In this document: piece by piece, positions 36,240 to 47,234 of the stretch | How the letters are laid out: the number at the start of each line of letters is the position of its first letter | Position numbering within the stretch: the stretch's first letter is position 1 | Source of the DNA: Papilionanthe hookeriana x Papilionanthe teres | Lineage: Eukaryota; Streptophyta; Magnoliopsida; Asparagales; Orchidaceae | DNA: 64,000 nucleotides | Reading direction: 5' to 3' | Assembly (NCBI GenBank): GCA_022702705.1 | Contig: CM040423.1 | Location: forward strand, 45,147,575 to 45,211,574 | Position numbers and translations under genes: made by a program | Notes under the pieces: model-generated | Seen by the model: the letters and a program-made list of their open reading frames with translations, nothing else | Database searches by the model: none | Told to the model about the DNA's origin: nothing

Positions 36240-37860
36240 TGTGCATTACTAAATTCAAGCGTACATTGTGAAATAGTGAAACACTCAGCGAAGCAATATG
36301 TTGTACAACATACTGTGCAACAACGTACCCAGAATATGGAGAAACAATGCACCATAAATATGGTGCAACGATAGATCTTGATGATGGTATAACAATGCAA
36401 CCAACATAAGGTGAAACAACACCTTTTGAAGGTAATATAATAATTCACCCATAATATGGTGATTTATTCGGACTCCTAAAACTCTCTCCTCACAGCTCAC
36501 CACTATGGTTAACATGACCAACTACAACCTACATGGTTCACAACTCATATAGCTCCTGACTCGCACCCTACAATCTACAGACGTCATCACGACTCACCAC
36601 TAAGACATATATAACAACAACGACCTATGTGGTCCACAACTTGGTAAAGCTCCCAACTTCGATCCATACGATCAATTCCTGCCTCACAACAACGACCTAT
36701 ATAGTCCTCACAGCTTGCCACAACATCCTACATGACAACTACGACCTACAAGCTCCACAGTCAGTGTAACTCTCAACTCTGAAAATTTACGGTTTACGTG
36801 GTCCACAGCTTTTGTAGCTCTTGATTTTGACCTCCATGATCATGAATGTCATCACAACTCACCACTATGCATATGTGATCGACTACGACCTAAGTAGTCA
36901 TAATTTGTGTAACTTCAGTCAGACCTTTTGCGGTCTACTGATGTCCTCACAACTCACCTTAAGTTCTACTTGAATAACTACAATCTACGTGGTTCAAAGT
37001 TTGTACAACTCTCCATTCAAAAGTTCACAATCTATATGCTCCATAGCTCTTGCAATTTGCAACTGGCCTTTATGTATTGATGACATCATCACAGCTCACA
37101 ATTACAACCCATGTGACTAATTGTGGCACATGTGGTTTGTAGCCTGTGTATCTCTCAACGCTGGCATCTACGCCTTATATACGTCATCACAACTCACCAT
37201 TACGACATATGTGACAAACTACATATACGTGTTCCACAGCTCTTTCAGTTCCCATCTTTGTGCTCTACGTCCTACATATAAAAAAACAACTCACCATAAC
37301 GACATATGTGACCTAGTACATCCTACGTGGTCAACAATTCATGCAGCTTCAAACATCAGTCTATACGACCTAAATATGTCATCACAGATCACTACTACTT
37401 CCTACATGAACAACAATGCATATGCGGCTTACAACTTGTGTGACTATGTACTACTGCCTTCACGACTTACTCATGACATCGTAGCTTATCGATATGATCT
37501 ATACGATCAATTCCTGCCTACGCGGTCAACGCTTGTGCTTCTCCCAACTCTAACATTTGCAGCTACAAACATCATCACAACCACCGCAACGATGTACGTG
37601 ACCAACTATGACATACGTGACTAACAACTCCTACAGCTCCGTACTATGACCTATGCGACCAAGAAACGATCTTGAAGCAACCATCTGCAGGCCACGTGAA
37701 CAAATGCTACCATGACTTTAAACTATGACCTATAAGACAAGCCGACGCCACATCCATCATCTACAACATTCACTACAAACTATGTCTCCATAGCAATCGA
37801 CCATGACATCTTCGAGAACTACATTCATTACAACCAGATAAATGCTATAATCAATGAACT
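36240..37860. repeat. Degenerate satellite-like tract, period about 95 bp
   Basis: The phrase GTCATCACAACTCACCA recurs in variants near 36488, 36583, 36849, 36944, 37085, 37185 and 37379. Phrases CTACGACCTA(CG)TGGTCCACAGCTC lie between them. Adjacent distances are about 93-100 bp, and longer gaps are near multiples of this. 36240-36450 has a shorter degenerate repeat of GGTGCAACAATG type. The 167-codon frame at 37121-37624 is a reading of this repeat. Confidence 0.65.
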
Positions 37861-38059
37861 GCTATTGTGCATTTACAATGGTTAATTTTGAACTCCAACT
37901 TTTCTGCTTTTGAGAAAGTCAACATGTGTACTCATCATTCATAATTAATTATTTCAACTGGTGCAGGACTCTTGATTTTTTGTTTTCCTTATAGTGGTTT
38001 CCACATAAAAATAAAGATATCTCTTTCTACTTACTTCTCGTTAACCTAAGTTTCAAAAT

Positions 38060-38250
38060 GTTTACGTATATAAATGTTATGTCAATTTTGCATGAAATTG
38101 TGCTTATCACTTTTTAAAAATTAAAATAATATTTTTTTTTAATGTGATACGAATTATTTGCATATTATAAATATAAAGAAATAGAGTTTGGGTGTTAATT
38201 ATGCAAACGCATAAAAAGTCAATGTTATGTATGTAAGTGAATGCCCCTAA
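38060..38250. mobile_element. Palindromic MITE copy, degraded
   Basis: Central and right-arm words of the family are present: TTTTGCATGAAATTGTGC, AATGTGATACGAA, GGGTGTTAATTATGCAAACG, and an end ATGTATGTAAGTGAATGCCCC. The left end is lost. Confidence 0.55.
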
Positions 38251-38325
38251 AATATGTGCATATAAAAATAATAGTAAGAACGAATCTCAATAATAATAAT
38301 AATAAATAATTACATTAAATTAAGG

Positions 38326-38412
38326 GTCGGTTTGGGACAGCTGCAGCTTATTGAATAATCTGTTGATAAGCTGATTAAAAATAATATGCTCATAAACAGA
38401 TTATTCAATGTT
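38326..38412. mobile_element. PIF-like MITE 5' end
   Basis: GGGTCGGTTTGGGACAGCTG matches the terminal wording of the 11539 and 63380 elements. Inside is an inverted repeat, ATTGAATAATCTGTT with AACAGATTATTCAAT. The other end was not found. Confidence 0.4.
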
Positions 38413-38424
38413 GTTCAATTATGA

Positions 38425-39015
38425 TATTGTCAAGGCACATAAAAGTTCATCAAACGTCGTGTGATAAAAGAAAGTTCTCTGGACCATTTGGTCAATTATA
38501 TTCATGCATTAATTACTCATAAAAATTTATAAATAGAGTCCCACACTTGAAGCCTAAAGAAGAGGTTGAAGCTTAGAGGAATTGAATTTCAACATCACTT
38601 CTAACACCATTGACCACCGCCGCTCGTTGTCCATCACAGTCGACAACCGTTGAACACCGCCGACCACCGTCAACCACCGTCGGCCATCTCTCGTCGGTTT
38701 TTGTCGAACACAATCGGTCGTCTCTGACTTCTCATAAGAAGTTTATTCGTGCACCGATGTTGGAACTCTGAAGTGTGTTTGACTCTTTCCCACTTGTCTA
38801 ATGAGGGACTGTACATTTAACATCCAGTTTATATATAATTTCTTCATCTAGGCTAGACCCCGTGGTTTTTTCAATTTCTGTGATTTCCACATAAAAACTT
38901 ATGGTATCTCTACTGGTTGTTATCTTTTATCTGAGTGTGTGTTAAATTCTCGTGCAACGCAAAGATGATAATTCATTACTCTACCACTACGAATTTTCTA
39001 GCACGCATCAGTTTG
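38425..39015 (+). repeat. LTR family copy 2
   Basis: A TATA box in TATAAATAGAGTCCCAC lies near 38530. It is followed by a GAC/CCG-rich stretch (ACCACCGCCGACCACCGTC) and then GAGGGACTG, CCACATAAAAACTTATGGT, GAGTGTGTGTTAAATTCTCG and GAATTTTCTAGCACGCATC. The last words are copia-type U5 features. Confidence 0.65.
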
Positions 39016-39069
39016 ATACCCTATGTGGAAAGTATAACATTCTCATCACTAAAATATATGTAAGAATTA

Positions 39070-39860
39070 TGACATGACCATGAGACACAACATTCACAAA
39101 TATAGAGTATCCAGCTCCAACACCCATCTTTCCATAAGACAGTCACAGAGCCAACATCATCAAACATCTACATCCTACTACTATAGAAAGCATTATCCCA
39201 CCGACAAAGTTGACTTGGGTCTTTCTTTGGAAGATTGGTACGAAGGATGGAGGAGTCTCAGCACGAGATTCTTCACCTCCTACGCGAAGAGTGACGGCGA
39301 CAACCCAATGTAACTTACTTATCACTAGTTCAACATTTAATAAGAAATACTCCACTCACCTAGTTCTCTCATAATGATGAAACAATTCCCTTACCAAGAA
39401 GAGACACTGATCTCCTCCACATTACAAGTTGCACTCATTATTTTCATGCAGCTCACCTGACACCGTCCTGCCTTACTGTTGCTTCTACTGATATCATCTT
39501 AGATGTGCTACGACACCTAGTTTGGGAAGAGTTCCCTCTGGATAAAAATGATAGCTCCCTGCTCGCCGCAACTTCCAATAATCCTCTCATTTAGCTAATG
39601 TGGTTCTCAAACACACCATCCCAGCGGGTTTCAAACTCCCAAACATCGATGCCTCTAAAAAGGATAACTGACCCATACAAGCACGCCGACAATATGGAAC
39701 CATCATTCACATTCTCCGTGTTTCTAACACGCTTCTCTACCAAGTGTTCACGAGGATTCTCAAGGATCAATCTCACACGTGCTTCAACACTCTTCTGGGG
39801 GGTGCCATCAACACCTTCAACGAGCTTGTCAGATTATTCGTAGAGCAGTTACTAATACAT
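39070..39860 (+). pseudogene. Ty3/gypsy gag relic
   Basis: With several frame changes the plus strand reads a gag-like succession: IPAGFKLPNIDASKKDN, then LYQVFTRILKD and GGAINTFNELVRLFVEQL near 39840. The final block matches the retrotransposon gag pattern of Tat/Athila-type gypsy elements. No pol was found nearby. Confidence 0.6.
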
Positions 39861-40412
39861 ATTTATATATTTTAAAAAAAAATTACATAAAACTAAAACT
39901 GCAGGAATATGAACCGCCTTCATCAATACTGAAAGAGTGAATCTCAATAATAACAATATTTTTATATAATGTTAAAATTTTTAGTGATATAAATGTAAAT
40001 GTATAAATTTAAATATTAATACGTATTTATATAAGAGTTATGTGACATGTAAGCCTGATTTGGTGGGCAATTTGTATTTTAAAAGCTTGGTTAAAGGCAA
40101 TTAGTCAGCCCCCGACAAAGTCAACGTTTAAGCAAGAAAGTCTGAACACCGAGGTCAACCATTGCCCCCATATAACTATTCAAACGATTTGACTTTGTAA
40201 TGGACGGCTACCAATATTATAGAGACCGGCGGCTGAAAATATGTATTTATATTTACCAGAAAAACAACGTCCAAATATTAATTTTGTTATAGCAAGAGAC
40301 CCTCACTTTAAGTCGTGGAAATCAGCATATGTTTATTTTTAAATAAGAAATTTCATAAAGGTGAATTTGCATACAGTACCCCCAAAAATTTTATGTATTT
40401 ACATATCAAATA

Positions 40413-40413
40413 C

Positions 40414-40482
<69 letters not shown>
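40413..40482. repeat. (TA)n microsatellite
   Basis: About 35 uninterrupted TA units at the 3' end of the LINE fragment. One arm of a palindromic MITE (GTGAATTTGCATACAGTACC...) abuts it at 40360-40412. Confidence 0.95.
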
Positions 40483-40485
<3 letters not shown>

Positions 40486-41375
40486 AAGAAAGAACACTCA
40501 TGACTCCCTACTTGTTAATATAAAATAAAAGGTTACAAAGAGGGGTGGATCCCCAGTCTAATAAAGAAACCAAAACAAAATACAAAAAGAGACACCCCTA
40601 AGGGTTTCACCTCCCATATTACAACTCACACAAATAATATCACCAAAAAAGTATAAGTAAACCCAAAACAAAACATAACCCGAAAAAAGTATACCAGAGC
40701 ACATGAAGCATCCAAAATATGGCAGAACAGAAAGGGAAAGTCCCAAAACAACTCACGGTCATGTGCATCCTAGCAGTAAACCTCAGGAAGAAGGTTCCCA
40801 AAAATAGTAGCACCCAAAGCAGAGAAATATGAGGCAACATGTCCAAAGTAGTTTTCCAAACAAGGACAAGTAGAGACCATCCAACATACAACAACACCAA
40901 ACAGAGACTTCTGTAAAAGAGGAACCCAGCAGCAGCAAAGAGAACCGGTAAAAAGATAATGCCTCCAGAGAAGGCTAACAAAAGTAGGATATAAGAGTTC
41001 AGTAGAGCAAAGAAAATACATTATGTAGTCAAAATCAGCATAAATGAAATGAGCAAATTAGTTAAGTAGAAAACCCACTCCATCTAGACAGGCAGGCCGA
41101 CCAGCCATCTAACAAAAAATAAAAAATCTCAACTTCTTAAATAAGGTGTGCTAAGCAAATAAGTTTTGAGATAATCAGGAGGAGTGGTACCAACCAATAC
41201 AATATTGTGGTTCAACTTAGAAAGCCAATCAGCTAGGGTATTCCCCTCCCTGAATGTAAAAGTAAACTGCATGTGAAGCTGATTGCTGTTTATGACATTA
41301 TAAATACGATGTAATAAACAAGTTAGATACCGCACATATTTAACTTTCTTAGTAAGGATGTTAAAAAGCACAGTT
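40413..41375 (-). mobile_element. LINE 3' end with RNase H fragment, (TA)n tail
   Basis: On the minus strand, 41370-41129 encodes the end of an RNase H-like domain (TFREGNTLADWLSKLN). About 640 bp of U/G-rich 3' UTR follows and ends at a (TA)35 tract at 40413-40482. Plant L1-type LINEs carry such an RNase H at the C-terminus. The element is 5'-truncated at about 41375. The hydrophobic frames at 40558-41021 are readings of the 3' UTR, not membrane proteins. Confidence 0.65.
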
Positions 41376-41384
41376 AGATACTTC

Positions 41385-41810
41385 TGTCGTCGTTGACCTT
41401 CACCGCCTGACGTCGACCACCGCCGATCATCGTCGATCTCCGCCGACCGCGTCAACCATCGCCGACAATCTCTCTTTGCTTTTCGGTGATCACCATCGAC
41501 CGCCTTCATTTCTTACAACAAGTTTATTAGTGCACCACCATTATAACTCAGAAGAGTGTTCAAACCTTTCCTGCACGTGGGACGAGGGACTGCACGTGTA
41601 ATATTCAATTTATAGTGGATTTCTTAAGCTGAGCTGGACCCTAAGATTTTTTCCATTTTAGGTTTTTCCACGTAAAAACTTATGGTATGTCTACTAGTTA
41701 TTTTTTTTTTATCTGAGTGGGTGTTGAATTTTCGTGCTACTCTAAGACAATAATTAATTGTTCTACCAACGTGAATTTTCTAGCACACATCACTTCTAAA
41801 TTCTCATATC
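41385..41810 (+). repeat. LTR family copy 3 (R-U5 part)
   Basis: It starts in the minisatellite (GTCGACCACCGCCGATCATC) and continues through ACGAGGGACTGCACGTG, CCACGTAAAAACTTATGGT and GAGTGGGTGTTGAATTTTCG to GTGAATTTTCTAGCACACATC. The order is the same as copy 2. The promoter part is missing, cut by the LINE fragment. Confidence 0.65.
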
Positions 41811-41875
41811 CATACACAATATTTTAAACATGTTTAATGTGATATGTTTTTTGCAGAGGATTGTTGTTCAACTAG

Positions 41876-42055
41876 AAAAATTATTGCGTACGGATATCGT
41901 ACGTAAATTTTGAGTGCAATGTCCGATCAGGACCATGAAAAAATTACAGTGGGCCCCACTCTAACAATAAAAAAAAACAAAAAGATGTATTTCAGTGGTC
42001 TCGATCGGACACCGCATGTAAATTTACGTGCGGTGTCCGTATGCAATAATCACCC
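41876..42055. mobile_element. Fold-back MITE, 180 bp, perfect 10 bp TSD
   Basis: GTTCAACTAG stands at 41866-41875 and again at 42056-42065. The arms of about 62 bp are strongly complementary: the left reads ATTATTGCGTACGGATATCG, and the right in reverse reads ATTATTGCATACGGACACCG. The central 50 bp are A-rich. The TSD length suggests a Mutator-type mobiliser. Confidence 0.85.
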
Positions 42056-42207
42056 GTTCAACTAGGCAACTGTAATAAGGCCATTGGAGTTACTCCATTT
42101 GTTTAAATTACAAAAAGAAAATTCTTGTAAAAGATTAAAAACTAAATTTCATGTAATTATACATATTATATAAATTCCTCCTTTAAATATTTGATCATCT
42201 TTTGAGG

Positions 42208-42455
42208 CGTTTACATACATACTGCACATTTCTTATGTATTTACTTTAAAAAACTCCTAAACTGTATTATGTACATTCACAACATACAAATCTTTAAAAT
42301 CAAATAAAATACATATTTTTTATTAATTTTCTTAAGGTAAAGTGCACACTTTTATACATAAATTTATAACACTAAGATGTTATAAATAGATATATCAAAC
42401 TTATGTGTAACATGTAATCTATGAGAATTGTGGAACTCATGTAAATGTTTCTAAG
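42208..42455. mobile_element. Palindromic MITE copy
   Basis: It begins GGCGTTTACATACATACTGC and ends in ACTCATGTAAATG, with inner words TTCTTATGTATTTAC and CACTAAGATGTTATAAATAG. It is diverged, and no target duplication is evident. Confidence 0.5.
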
Positions 42456-42469
42456 TTTATTTCTTCTCT

Positions 42470-43058
42470 AATTTGAGTTTTCAGTTATATTTATGACAAA
42501 CACCTATGATTAAGAGAAAATGTTACATGTGTCGTCTGGATGTGCAGACAACTACTTGGATCGCACCGCTCTGCTATGCATATGGCGTGGTGCCATCCAC
42601 AGTGCCATTTGCATGTCTGGTTATCCAAACGTACTATTTTCTCTATGATTATGCATCCGAAACCAATCAAATTTCTCACATTTCAATCACCTTCAATCAG
42701 AGTTCTCTACTATCTCTATAAATCTTAGACCATCCTTCTCTCCAGTGTACACATCTCTCTCTCCATCTCTCATCTCTCTAGTTATTATACTGTAAGTGAT
42801 TAGATGATGTGGGCTCGCATACAATTCATGATTAAAAACATAGCATAAAAATAATATTAAACCCTTAATTACAAATCACTCTATACTATATCAAAATCTC
42901 TGCTCATAACATCATCTATGTAACTTGAAACAATTAACCCAATCTGCCCCTATTTAAACCAAATTATTCACCATAAATAATACATTTTTCAAGCATACAC
43001 CACTAAAATTAAGAGCAAATTAAGCGCTTTGCAATTAAGCAGCCACAGAAGGGCTTAG
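42470..43058. other. Intergenic sequence 3' of the VQ gene
   Basis: A pyrimidine-rich stretch follows a TATA-like CTCTATAAATC near 42713. No open frame with domain similarity follows it. It may be a promoter-like piece of a lost element. Confidence 0.4.
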
Positions 43059-43406
43059 CTAGCTCTTGCCAAGTCTAAGAAGCAAAGCATCTTCCACCTC
43101 CAACAACTCTTCAAAAGGTCTCCACCCTTCATTTCCTCTTAAGCACTTCGACGACTCGTCGGAATCCTCCCCAGTGCTCTCATCAGCGGATGCCGGAGAA
43201 TCACCGGAGTCTTTTCCGGTGAGCTTCTGCACCAAACTCCTGAAGTTCTTAGGGTCTGTGAAAATGACTTTGGGAGGTTGAAGGTAGACGATGACTGGGT
43301 TCTGTTGGCCGGCAGTAGTCTTTCTTGTCTTCCATTTGTTCTCGGACAGCTTCAGAAGGTGAGCGCTTGGAGATTGAACAGCTCTGGTTGAGGAAGAAGA
43401 AGGCAT
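43059..43406 (-). CDS. VQ motif-containing protein
   Basis: This is a single-exon, ATG-started frame of 115 aa. The VQ motif FRSLVQKLTG lies at residues 55-64 and fits FxxxVQxLTG exactly. Just before it is PVIVYLQPPKVIFTDPKN, the conserved lead-in of this family. The C-terminal half is serine/aspartate-rich, with an acidic tail ending in LLRLGKS. Plant VQ proteins are small nuclear cofactors that bind WRKY transcription factors, and some are MAPK substrates, acting in defence and stress responses. The short length fits the small VQ subgroup; I cannot say which paralogue. An AT-rich TATA-like stretch lies 30-55 bp upstream of the ATG. Confidence 0.88.
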   Translation of the reverse strand: MPSSSSTRAVQSPSAHLLKLSENKWKTRKTTAGQQNPVIVYLQPPKVIFTDPKNFRSLVQKLTGKDSGDSPASADESTGEDSDESSKCLRGNEGWRPFEELLEVEDALLLRLGKS

Positions 43407-43440
43407 TGTAGCATATACTTTGCTGAATAATTGAGACGTT

Positions 43441-43456
43441 ATATATATATAAATAT
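43441..43456 (-). promoter_or_regulatory. TATA-like element of the VQ gene
   Basis: The minus strand reads ATATTTATATATATATA about 35 bp before the ATG. The distance is short, so either the leader is very short or the functional TATA lies elsewhere. Confidence 0.35.
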
Positions 43457-43468
43457 GTTAATAATGGA

Positions 43469-43550
43469 GGTCAAACATGTGCGTTGACAATTGGGGGTGC
43501 GCTGAATAATAGTCAAATGGCCGGCTGTGGATCTAGCTTTTGTTGGTCAA
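43469..43550 (-). promoter_or_regulatory. Three W-box-like sites upstream of the VQ gene
   Basis: TTGACC or TTGACT on the minus strand at 43474-43469, 43516-43511 and 43550-43545, all within 150 bp of the ATG. TTGACY is the binding core of WRKY factors, the known partners of VQ proteins. Confidence 0.45.
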
Positions 43551-43621
43551 ATTACCTAATTTATTATCTATATCCCTTGCTACAAAACTGACTCGTTCAC
43601 TACCACGTGTCTGTTATTGTG

Positions 43622-43659
<38 letters not shown>

Positions 43660-43662
<3 letters not shown>

Positions 43663-43830
43663 GCGTGAGCTTTGACTATTTGGTTGCGGTCATTGGCGTA
43701 AGTTCCTCGAGTCAGGGCTTCGAATCACATCTCTTACGGGAGGATTTGAATAACACACAGGATTTAAAGGGGGGTCCACTCCTCGATCAGTTCAGCCTAT
43801 AGGGGTTGATCGGCTTCACCGACTGTCGAT

Positions 43831-43833
<3 letters not shown>
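43660..43833 (+). mobile_element. SINE-like element, plus orientation
   Basis: It has an A-box-like GGTTGCGGTCATTGGCG segment, a B-box-like GGGCTTCGAATCAC and an end AGGGGTTGATCGGCTTCACC...GTCGATCAAT. It is bounded by TA repeats on both sides (43627-43660 and 43832-43872). Confidence 0.5.
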
Positions 43834-43875
<42 letters not shown>

Positions 43876-43879
43876 AAAG

Positions 43880-44080
43880 ATTGATCGACGGGCGGAACTG
43901 TTTATCAACCCTCAATGCGCTAACTCCCGTCAATTATGGGAGCCGACACGGTGTGCACATAAATCGAGTACAACCTGCTTTAAGGAGACACTGCACCAGC
44001 ATGGAATTCAAACCCAAGACCTGAGGGGACTTACGACCATAAAAGATGCTGCTCTACCAACAGGCCACGCAACGCGCATA
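43880..44080 (-). mobile_element. SINE-like element, minus orientation
   Basis: Minus-strand reading: GTGGCCTGTTGGTAGAGCAG (A box), GTAAGTCCCCTC, GGGTTTGAATTCC (B box), and a 3' end AGGGTTGATAAACAG...CGTCGATCAAT. The 3' end matches that of the neighbouring plus-strand copy, so the two lie tail to tail. Confidence 0.6.
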
Positions 44081-44099
44081 CAGGTGTTCAAGTATGTAT

Positions 44100-45980
44100 G
44101 TGTATATGTGTGCATGTACGTATGTTTCTGTGAACGTATGTAAGTTTGTATGTGTGTATGTATGTATATATACTAATTGAAATTTGCACGGCTAACTAAC
44201 ATACATTATTAACTTAATTATGAAGCAGTAATGATTAGATAGAATTAATAAATTTTCTAACAAATACGTTTAGATACCAAACATTTGAAGCTCTCAAACC
44301 AACATTTTATACTATTTATCTTTGGTAGAAATGGTCGCTTATTGCATGCCTTTAAAATTAGGTTCTTTGGTTGCGTTGATTGTCAATGTTGTTTATTTAT
44401 TAGTTATCATACCCCTCCAAACTCCATATTAATTAATAATCTCTCAGATAATTTTATCTTTGGTATGTCATATTAATTATTAATCTATCTACTACAAATT
44501 TGTCATTATTTCATATTTACATGTAAGAATAATTTTCTTAGTTGGAGGGAAAGATGCCTTATCCATCTCATGTATTTATTTATTGTGCTTGATTATCTAT
44601 AGTTATAAGGATGATTTATTGTCTTAATATAATAACAAAAAATGTAACATTATTTGAGAGTGGCTCATAGGGTATATGAGACTTTTTATATGTTAAACTT
44701 GGGAAAAGGGAGAAATCATGGACTTGTGCAATATTGTAGACATTAAATATGGAAGATGATTTACGTGATGGTAATCAAAGGAGACACGAGGCATTAGAGA
44801 TGTTATCAAGTAATCAATAGTGGTATGATCTGTAGTTCTCTTTGTGAGAGAGGAGACAATGACCAAAAACGTGTATATTATCATGGAATGTCACAATGGC
44901 TATTAGTGCTAGTGTAATATGATTGACGATTGATGTCAATGACATATGTTGGATTTGTTGACGATGATGTGCATTAACATCACCATAGTGATAAGTGGTA
45001 ATGGGTAGTATTAACTTTAGTAGTAATTTGTGAAACTTGATATTGATATCAATGCTGAACCTCAGTGGTTATCTCTATGAGGGGGCACCAATAATGGGTT
45101 TTGGCATTAAATTTGTATGAATTATAAAGTGTCTGCATTGATGTTGACATTAGACATAATTTTTGTGAATAAGATTATAGTTTAAAGTTGATGTCAATGA
45201 CGAGCATTAATATTACTGTGGATGTTAGGTATTAGCATTGGTGTTGAAAATGAACATTGAAGTTGATGTTAATGGCGGATGTTAACATGTACTAATGCGG
45301 TGCTAGCAACGACCATCGACCATATTGTCAATTGAGGGTTTTGTAGTTGACTTGAATAACAAATGATAATATCATCGGGGTCAGCTTAGATGGTAATAGT
45401 TGTTGCATTTTAGAATATTCCCAATGACAGAAAGTTTTAAGATGAGCAATTTTTTTAAGTTTTAATAGTTGTTGCATTTTAGAATAAAGCAAAAGATGAG
45501 TCAAGCAAGGGATCAAATCCTTTGAAGGGGTCAAAAACAAAGAAGTGAAAAGGGAGCAATTGATCCTAGTGTAATCCAGCTTGATCAGTGAGTGTTAGCT
45601 TAACGAGCAACATGTGAGGCAAGCGCTTGTGGGTAGGAGTGTAAATGAGCTGAATACGAGCTGTTCGTGAATCAATAGTCATTTTGACAACCCTAATCAC
45701 GTAGCCATATAATGTTAACGGTTTGGGCGAGATTTAAATTTTATTATTTATATCAAATCATCAATTAAATATAATTTACTATATTCTATTTTTTCATTAA
45801 TAGTTTTAATTGATTATAAATCTTTATAGGTTTGTATTCAATTAAAATTTTTAAAATACTCAACATTATATATATCAATCTAAAAATTTCGATTAGTATT
45901 GATATGTCATCAGTAAATTTTTTACCAGCAGACATTAATCTCAATGTATTTTGAGCGAGTAATATTATAAATTTAGAGTC
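44100..45980. other. AT-rich intergenic sequence, no gene seen
   Basis: 44880-45310 shows loosely repeated words such as TTGATGTCAATG and GACATTAGCATTG, a degenerate T/G-rich repeat. The frames present are short and not domain-like. Confidence 0.45.
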
Positions 45981-45989
45981 AAGATCATT

Positions 45990-46890
45990 TGTGTCAGGAT
46001 TTCAACAATTATATAATCAAGCTGAGAAATTCATTAAGACGAACTCAATGATACAGAAAGGAGTCCACTCTGAGTCCAAAGTGTTATCAAAGGTTTTGGT
46101 GCATCACTTGAGAGACTAAATTATCACAAAATTTAGCTAACTTATAGTTAAATTGAGAAACCCATTGAGAGGAATCTTGACTGCACATGATCATTCAATT
46201 ATGAGGTCATTAAGTCATTCAAATATATATTAAAAAAATTACTCGTGCTAAAGGTAATCAATGTGGATCATCTCGTTGAGTATTTTGGGAGATTGATAAA
46301 TTTATCAAAATGCCCCTCACAAAAAACTATAATTAGACACCTATTGTTTAATGAAAAGGCAAATGAGAGAAAAATACAATGAGCTTACTACTAAGATCTA
46401 GCACTTGAAATTCAGATAGCTGCCATCGACCATCAAATCTCATCGTCAATCACTACTATCATTGCTAACCACCACCGACTATCATCAATCACCGCTGATC
46501 ACTATCGATCACCGCTAATCGTTGTCGACCATTGCCAACTAGATGCCAACGATCGATATTGTAACTTGAAAAATCTAGTAATCTTTTCCTGTACCTAGGA
46601 CAAGTGACATGATTTAATCTTCAACTTTTGTAGCCAACTACGAACATTATAAGTATGAAATATGATTGATTTAACCAAACTACTATTTAAAAAAAATGCG
46701 ATAATCAGCTTTTGTAACACCATATATTTAATTCAGGAGAAGAACAAACATCTGTACTTTCAATTTCGTAGATAATTATTTTGATCGGGCTAGACCTTGA
46801 TTTTTTTTCCCTTTCAAGATTTTTTACGTAAGAAATCTAATTGTCTTAATATAGATATAAAAAGTAAAGTTTAGATGTTACATATGCAAA
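45990..46890 (+). repeat. LTR family copy 4
   Basis: It starts with GATTTCAACAATTATATAATCAAGC and runs into the minisatellite (CACCACCGACTATCATC, GTTGTCGACCATTGCCAACT). Then come TTGAAAAATCTAGTAATCTTT, GACAAGTGAC and a degraded U5. It aligns in order with copy 5. Confidence 0.6.
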
Positions 46891-46930
46891 TACATAGAAG
46901 TTGGTGGTATGCATGTGAATGCCCCAAAAT
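46830..46930. mobile_element. Right arm of a palindromic MITE
   Basis: Family words: AGTAAAGTTTAGATGTTACA, ATGCAAATACATAG and an end GGTATGCATGTGAATGCCCC. The left arm is missing and seems replaced by the LTR copy. Confidence 0.5.
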
Positions 46931-47234
46931 TACTTAATTACATATTTAATTTCTTAATATATTTAATTTCTTAATATGATGATAAAATATCAACTATGAA
47001 CATCAACTCATATTTTTCATTATTATCAAATTCTTAATGATTTAACCTCAACATGCATAAATATATCAATTTTATAGTTCCAGAATAACACCTCATGCTA
47101 ATTTTTGCAAATAATAATATTTAAGTTGTTACGTATGTAATTATCCTTAATTATTATTGATAGGCCGCCAACAAATTTCGTCATACAGCATGAATCTCAA
47201 GAAATAATTCGAATCTCAAGGCAATTTTTTTAGC

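Noticed and set aside
37121..37624. 167-codon plus-strand frame rich in Y, T and S
   Set aside because: It reads a degenerate tandem repeat; the periodic wording explains the frame and no domain is visible.
40558..41021. Hydrophobic minus-strand frames that look like membrane proteins
   Set aside because: They lie in the U-rich 3' UTR of a LINE fragment in overlapping frames; T-rich codons give hydrophobic residues by chance.
42506..42728. Possible small gene after the CTCTATAAATC box
   Set aside because: The frames overlap the TATA-like element itself and show no domain; the TATA is followed by no open frame of note.
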